A stretch of 25,182 nt of DNA, taken from IMG/VR virus record IMGVR_UViG_3300029263_000287, positions 1 to 25,182 of that record. One strand, given 5' to 3'. This stretch comes from a virus. Under the pieces are notes generated by a model. The model did not search any database, was not told the origin of the DNA, and was given only the letters and a program-made list of their open reading frames with translations. Below are positions 23,190-25,182 of this stretch, piece by piece (the first letter of the stretch is position 1; every line of letters begins with the position of its first letter). The position numbers were made by a program, and so were the translations under genes.

Positions 23190-23409
23190 TGTTGATCTCT
23201 TCATAATCTTCTGGACTAACGTCCATCCAATAAGGTTCAGTGATAAACTCCCTAGTGGTAATGCTGTCCTCAAGCATATCCATAAACCTATGGTACGCGA
23301 TCTCTTCAGCTTGCTCCATAGTCTCCGCTTCGATCCCATCGTAATAACGAGAGACGGGATGCTTGCAACAATTCTGGTTCATCTCCACCTTAATGTTCCA
23401 CTCAGTCAT
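23173..23409 (-). CDS. MTEW-family small acidic protein, third tandem copy, 78 aa
   Basis: The start at 23409 has AAGGAG seven bases upstream and overlaps the previous stop by 8 bases (ATGACTGA). It begins MTEWNIKVE and keeps the family core IEAETMEQAEEIAYHRFMD (about residues 27-45). Relative to the other two copies it has a Cys/His-containing insertion (NQNCCKHPVSRYY, about 11-23) and a longer acidic C-terminus (MDVSPEDYEE). This layout, a beta strand, then a [VI]xAxxxxxAExIA helix, recalls DpnD/PcfM-like small domains, though I am not certain. Its 3' end overlaps the dcm start by 17 bases. Function is unknown; strong acidity would suit a protein-binding inhibitor. Confidence 0.75.
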   Translation of the reverse strand: MTEWNIKVEMNQNCCKHPVSRYYDGIEAETMEQAEEIAYHRFMDMLEDSITTREFITEPYWMDVSPEDYEEINNAQTR

Positions 23410-23605
23410 AGTTGCACTCCTTAATGTTAAAGACTTCTTTAAGATCCGCACCATTGCCAATCGTTTCTCCATACCCCATCTCTTGGTTTGTTAATTTATA
23501 ATAAAACAAATCGTTGGCTAGATCCTCTGCTGCAAACGAACTTTCTGCATCCACAGTGAAAAACCCTGTGTAAGTAGATACCACTTTGAACTTCCACTCA
23601 GTCAT
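23402..23605 (-). CDS. MTEW-family small acidic protein, second tandem copy, 67 aa
   Basis: The start at 23605 is preceded by GAGGAG with a seven-base spacer and overlaps the previous gene's stop by 8 bases. The sequence begins MTEWKFKVVSTYTGFFTVDA, then ESSFAAEDLANDLFYYKL, which matches the first copy (TEW, Y-G-[KF]-[YF]-TV-[ED]-AE, and A-E-[DE]-[LI]-AN-[DG]-LF). The C-terminal third diverges (GNGADLKEVFNIKECNYD). It is the most divergent of the three copies in charge but aligns without gaps over the first about 40 residues with copy one. Divergence between copies suggests old duplication with different targets rather than recent amplification. Confidence 0.75.
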   Translation of the reverse strand: MTEWKFKVVSTYTGFFTVDAESSFAAEDLANDLFYYKLTNQEMGYGETIGNGADLKEVFNIKECNYD

Positions 23606-23780
23606 CAAAATACTCCTCAATCCTTATCGTTTCTTTAAGCTTATTTGTGGCACTACGATTGTCCAACAAATCATCCAAGAATAAACCATTGGCTATTTCC
23701 TCTGCCTCGTCCAACGTTTCTGCCTCCACAGTATATTTACCAACGTAGCTGTGCTCTACTTCAATGTTCCACTCAGTCAT
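23598..23780 (-). CDS. MTEW-family small acidic protein, first tandem copy, 60 aa
   Basis: The start at 23780 has GAGG five bases upstream and overlaps the HTH-RHH gene stop by four bases (ATGA). The protein is strongly acidic and carries the family signature clearly: MTEWNIEVEHSYVGKYTVEA, then ETLDEAEEIANGLFLDDLLD. A beta hairpin (residues 3-20) followed by a helix (21-40) is the likely fold. It contains no cysteines, catalytic motif or membrane segment. Transcribed with two downstream paralogues and then dcm, it may be part of an early host-takeover or anti-defence set; that is inference from position, size and charge. Confidence 0.75.
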   Translation of the reverse strand: MTEWNIEVEHSYVGKYTVEAETLDEAEEIANGLFLDDLLDNRSATNKLKETIRIEEYFDD

Positions 23781-24178
23781 CTGAACCTCTTCAAGGTAAA
23801 GAAATCCAAGAAACTTTCCGCAATGGTAGGTTTCTTTGGCGAAACAGTAACAGATTCCTTGTTATCAAGATGCTCAATAATTGCCTGTTCAATCGTGGCG
23901 GTCTTGGAAATCCTTGTTTTGTTGCGGTATTTGTCAAGACGTTCATAAACGTCACGGCTAAGACGAACAGCCACCTGATAGCCACCAGAAGGTGGTGCTT
24001 TTTCCATGATCTTCTTCATGTCCTCAATCCAATAACCACTGTCTTGCTTTGTATACAAAATATAATGCAGTTGGTTAGCGGTTAGATTTAACTTCTTGGC
24101 TATCTCCTTGTTCGAAAGCTCACCCTTAAACGCTAGGTCGTGCGCCTGGTCAATTAGTTCCTGAGAATGTTTAGGCAT
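23777..24178 (-). CDS. DNA-binding protein: N-terminal HTH fused to C-terminal ribbon-helix-helix, 133 aa
   Basis: The N-terminal half (residues about 1-45) is a helix-turn-helix: QELIDQAHDLAF, then LSNKEIAKKLNLTANQLHYIL. It is closely similar to the 76-residue protein encoded at 24246-24476. The C-terminal half (about 66-105) is a CopG-type ribbon-helix-helix: YQVAVRLSRDVYERLDKYRN, then SKTATIEQAIIEHLD. A basic tail ends TLKRFR. Two different DNA-binding modules in one short chain suggest a regulator that reads two half-sites or dimerises through the RHH. The start has AAGGA seven bases upstream. A hairpin and a TATAAT lie just upstream and may be its own control region. It heads the transcription block containing the MTEW genes and dcm. 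Confidence 0.82.
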   Translation of the reverse strand: MPKHSQELIDQAHDLAFKGELSNKEIAKKLNLTANQLHYILYTKQDSGYWIEDMKKIMEKAPPSGGYQVAVRLSRDVYERLDKYRNKTRISKTATIEQAIIEHLDNKESVTVSPKKPTIAESFLDFFTLKRFR

Positions 24179-24199
24179 CGTTTTTTCCTTTCAATTTAA

Positions 24200-24230
24200 A
24201 TTATACCTACACGACACCCTCGTAAGGGTG
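24200..24230 (-). promoter_or_regulatory. promoter candidate with overlapping hairpin/operator upstream of the HTH-RHH gene
   Basis: In the 67-base gap between two minus-strand genes there is a perfect consensus -10 hexamer TATAAT (24205-24200). Upstream is a 6-bp inverted repeat CACCCT-CGTA-AGGGTG (24215-24230) that would cover the spacer and the -35 region. No good -35 hexamer is present, which suggests an activator-dependent or repressed promoter. The hairpin lacks a T-run, so a terminator is less likely. The adjacent DNA-binding protein could bind the inverted repeat. Confidence 0.45.
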
Positions 24231-24245
24231 CCGACTAGAGATAAC

Positions 24246-24476
24246 TTAACCCTTTAACCACCAACTAGGTTTCGTTTTATATAAAATATAATGCAACTTA
24301 CTATCAGCCAGATTCATCTTTTCCGCTATCTGTTTGTTGGTCATACCTTTATAATGCTTGCTTGACCTATTTGCTCTACCAGTATGATACACAGTACATT
24401 TTCTATCTGCATCACGATAAAATGCCAGATCATGCACTTCGTCTATTAATTCGTACGGGTATTTACTCATGTTCAT
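24246..24476 (-). CDS. small HTH protein, paralogue of the N-terminal half of the 133-aa regulator, 76 aa
   Basis: YELIDEVHDLAF and MTNKQIAEKMNLADSKLHYIL align well with the 133-residue protein's HTH. An insertion of about 20 residues, basic and containing Cys and His (DRKCTVYHTGRANRSSKH), separates them. The C-terminus ends soon after the HTH (PSWWLKG), so there is no RHH domain. GGAG lies five bases before the ATG at 24476, whose bases overlap the previous stop (ATGA). A start two codons later is possible. It probably binds DNA and may compete or heterodimerise with its longer paralogue; that is inference. Confidence 0.75.
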   Translation of the reverse strand: MNMSKYPYELIDEVHDLAFYRDADRKCTVYHTGRANRSSKHYKGMTNKQIAEKMNLADSKLHYILYKTKPSWWLKG

Positions 24477-24652
24477 AACTTCTCCATCTGTGCTTGGATG
24501 GAATGAATGATCCTTTGAATTGTAATCTCCTCTTCAAAGGTCTTTGCTGAACCAAGAAAAACATCAAAGGTCTGCTCAACAATCGTCTTGCAATCATTCA
24601 ATGCCTCTACGTAGCCCTCCGCCAGAATATCCTCCATGCTTTCTTTATACAT
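24473..24652 (-). CDS. small helical protein of unknown function, 59 aa
   Basis: The frame starts at ATG 24652, which overlaps the preceding stop by one base (TAATG), with AGGAGAAAGGAT upstream as RBS. It ends overlapping the next start by four bases (ATGA). The product (MYKESMEDILAEGYVEALND, then CKTIVEQTFDVFLG and EEEITIQRIIHSIQAQMEKL) looks like three amphipathic helices and is acidic. No family is recognised. Coupling on both sides is the main evidence that it is a real gene. Confidence 0.65.
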   Translation of the reverse strand: MYKESMEDILAEGYVEALNDCKTIVEQTFDVFLGSAKTFEEEITIQRIIHSIQAQMEKL

Positions 24653-24897
24653 TATCCTTTCTCCTGATAAATTCCAGCATCCGCTAAAAGACTTTCAATC
24701 ATACCTACTTCCCAATTAAACTCGTCTTGTGCCCACTCAGAGTAGTAAATGTCTCCGTTACTATCCTCAATATAAACATCATTATCTCCGTCTTTTGAGA
24801 AGTCTGCATCCGCAAAGGCTTGCATCCTTCGATCTGCAAGTTCAGTATACAACTGTACAAAAATCTCTGAACTTAACATTATTTTAACTTTATCCAT
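24652..24897 (-). CDS. small acidic protein of unknown function, 81 aa
   Basis: The preferred start is ATG 24897, eight bases after GGAG and with an 8-base overlap of the upstream stop (ATGGATAA); in-frame ATGs at 24903 and 24915 lie inside the 39-bp repeat. The product is strongly acidic, with a distinctive central segment (DADFSKDGDNDVYIEDSNGD, then IYYSEWAQDEFNWEV). This resembles a calcium-binding-like Asp-rich loop, but no canonical EF-hand spacing is present. No family is recognised. Acidity and size would fit a DNA-mimic or inhibitor, which is speculation. Confidence 0.6.
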   Translation of the reverse strand: MDKVKIMLSSEIFVQLYTELADRRMQAFADADFSKDGDNDVYIEDSNGDIYYSEWAQDEFNWEVGMIESLLADAGIYQEKG

Positions 24898-25138
24898 TGT
24901 CATTTCTCCAATCATTTTCTTTTCTTTTGTAGGCTAGGCCACCTGCTCCAATGGCCTCAAGCATAACTGAAATGCCAGTGTGCTCACTTGGAGCACTGTC
25001 CATAGACAGCTTTGTAACAAAACTCGTCACGATATGGACAAAAACTGGAACACCCATCTCACCCGAATGCTTCTCAATCAAATCACAAAGATCCGTGTTC
25101 AAAGCCTCTTCATTAAATCTTCTTTCTTTTTTAGTCAT
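24890..25138 (-). CDS. small protein of unknown function, 82 aa, with duplicated C-terminal end
   Basis: The preferred start is ATG 25138, which overlaps the stop of an upstream partial gene by 8 bases (ATGACTAA). In-frame ATGs at 25150 and 25162 are possible. The product begins MTKKERRFNEEALNTDLCDL, then shows a helix-rich middle (VPVFVHIVTSFVTKL) and a Gly-rich turn (EAIGAGGLAYKRKENDW). Its last 12 residues before the end (AYKRKENDWRND) are encoded by the 39-bp repeat and are identical to the end of the upstream partial gene. No family or function is recognised. Confidence 0.6.
   Translation of the reverse strand: MTKKERRFNEEALNTDLCDLIEKHSGEMGVPVFVHIVTSFVTKLSMDSAPSEHTGISVMLEAIGAGGLAYKRKENDWRNDNG
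24897..24935. repeat. 39-bp direct repeat, copy 1
   Basis: Identical to 25144-25182. It begins TTGTCATTTCTCCAATCA and ends TTTTGTAGGCT on the plus strand. On the minus strand it encodes AYKRKENDWRND of the 82-aa gene and carries the GGAG used by the next start. The repeat distance is 247 bases. Confidence 0.95.
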
Positions 25139-25182
25139 CACGCTTGTCATTTCTCCAATCATTTTCTTTTCTTTTGTAGGCT
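25131..25182 (-). CDS. 3' end of a further small gene, probable paralogue of the 82-aa protein (truncated by window edge)
   Basis: Read on the minus strand from the window edge, the frame gives AYKRKENDWRNDKRDD and then stop at 25131-25133. The first 12 residues equal the C-terminal AYKRKENDWRND of the gene at 24890-25138. The stop overlaps the next start by 8 bases, the same junction form as downstream. This strongly suggests tandem duplicate genes, though only 16 residues are visible. Confidence 0.5.
   Translation of the reverse strand, partial: AYKRKENDWRNDKRDD
25144..25182. repeat. 39-bp direct repeat, copy 2 (reaches the window edge, may be longer)
   Basis: Exact copy of 24897-24935. 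Because it ends at the last base of the window, the true repeat may extend further right, which would lengthen the duplicated gene segment. Confidence 0.95.

Noticed and set aside
22360-23424. Plus-strand frames opposite dcm (63, 61, 105 and 148 residues)
   Set aside because: They are Ser/Pro/Leu-rich antisense shadows without RBS or recognisable motifs. Only the same-strand nested frame has both an SD and motif structure.
23173-24178. Toxin-antitoxin module formed by the HTH-RHH protein and an MTEW protein
   Set aside because: The MTEW proteins are acidic and lack RelE/MazF/HicA-like features, and there are three of them. Nothing specific supports a toxin.
24211-24232. Rho-independent terminator after the 76-aa HTH gene
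   Set aside because: The stem is good, but neither strand has a T-run next to it. An operator or attenuator in front of the next gene fits better.

Overview
The window looks like part of a double-stranded DNA tailed-phage genome, most likely a marine podovirus. I infer this from a virion-protein module whose gene order recalls podoviruses (a P22 gp10-like tail protein, then increasingly large Gln/Ala-rich or internal-virion-type proteins). It is joined to a complete phage-style replication module: family A DNA polymerase, UvrD-like helicase, archaeo-eukaryotic-type primase and a probable SSB. Genes are packed with overlapping ends, composition is AT-rich, and I see no tRNA, rRNA, CRISPR or integrase. 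The combination suggests the lineages found in SAR11/SAR116/Roseobacter-type hosts, but that placement is inference from family resemblance, not a search. Terminase, portal, capsid and lysis genes are not in the window.

Layout. (1) 1-12543, plus strand: the tail end of a 2OG-Fe(II) oxygenase gene, a small unknown, a gp10-like tail protein, a small unknown, then four probable virion proteins (261, 638, 912 and 1409 aa). Two of these carry in-frame tandem repeats. (2) 12540-19998, minus strand: replication. Transcription runs from 19998 down through an unknown coiled-coil protein, an SSB-like protein ending in the DDDIPF tail, a strong intrinsic terminator or attenuator, an AEP primase that also ends in DDIPF, an AlpA-like HTH protein, a UvrD-like helicase, a DUF6378-like protein, an N6-adenine methyltransferase and DNA polymerase. 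The last replication gene meets the last virion gene stop to stop, with no intergenic space. (3) 19999-20074: a divergent control region with three contiguous dyad symmetries. (4) 20075-21801, plus strand: an SNF2-type helicase and a small protein, closed by a clear terminator. (5) 21806-25182, minus strand: an accessory or early region of small overlapping genes. It holds a ribbon-helix-helix protein, a C5-cytosine methyltransferase, three tandem paralogues beginning MTEW, two related HTH proteins (one fused to a ribbon-helix-helix domain) and duplicated small genes at the right edge.

The most unusual feature is a 256-codon open frame lying wholly inside the cytosine methyltransferase gene, in the +1 frame of the same strand. 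It has its own strong Shine-Dalgarno sequence and protein-like repeated motifs (WPTP three times, LNPTWVEWLMG near the end), so the locus may be dual-coding. Other notable points are an SSB-type C-terminal tail shared by two replication proteins, a leucine at the position equivalent to E. coli Pol I Phe762, the MTEW paralogue array, and a 39-bp exact repeat that marks duplication of small genes at the right end.
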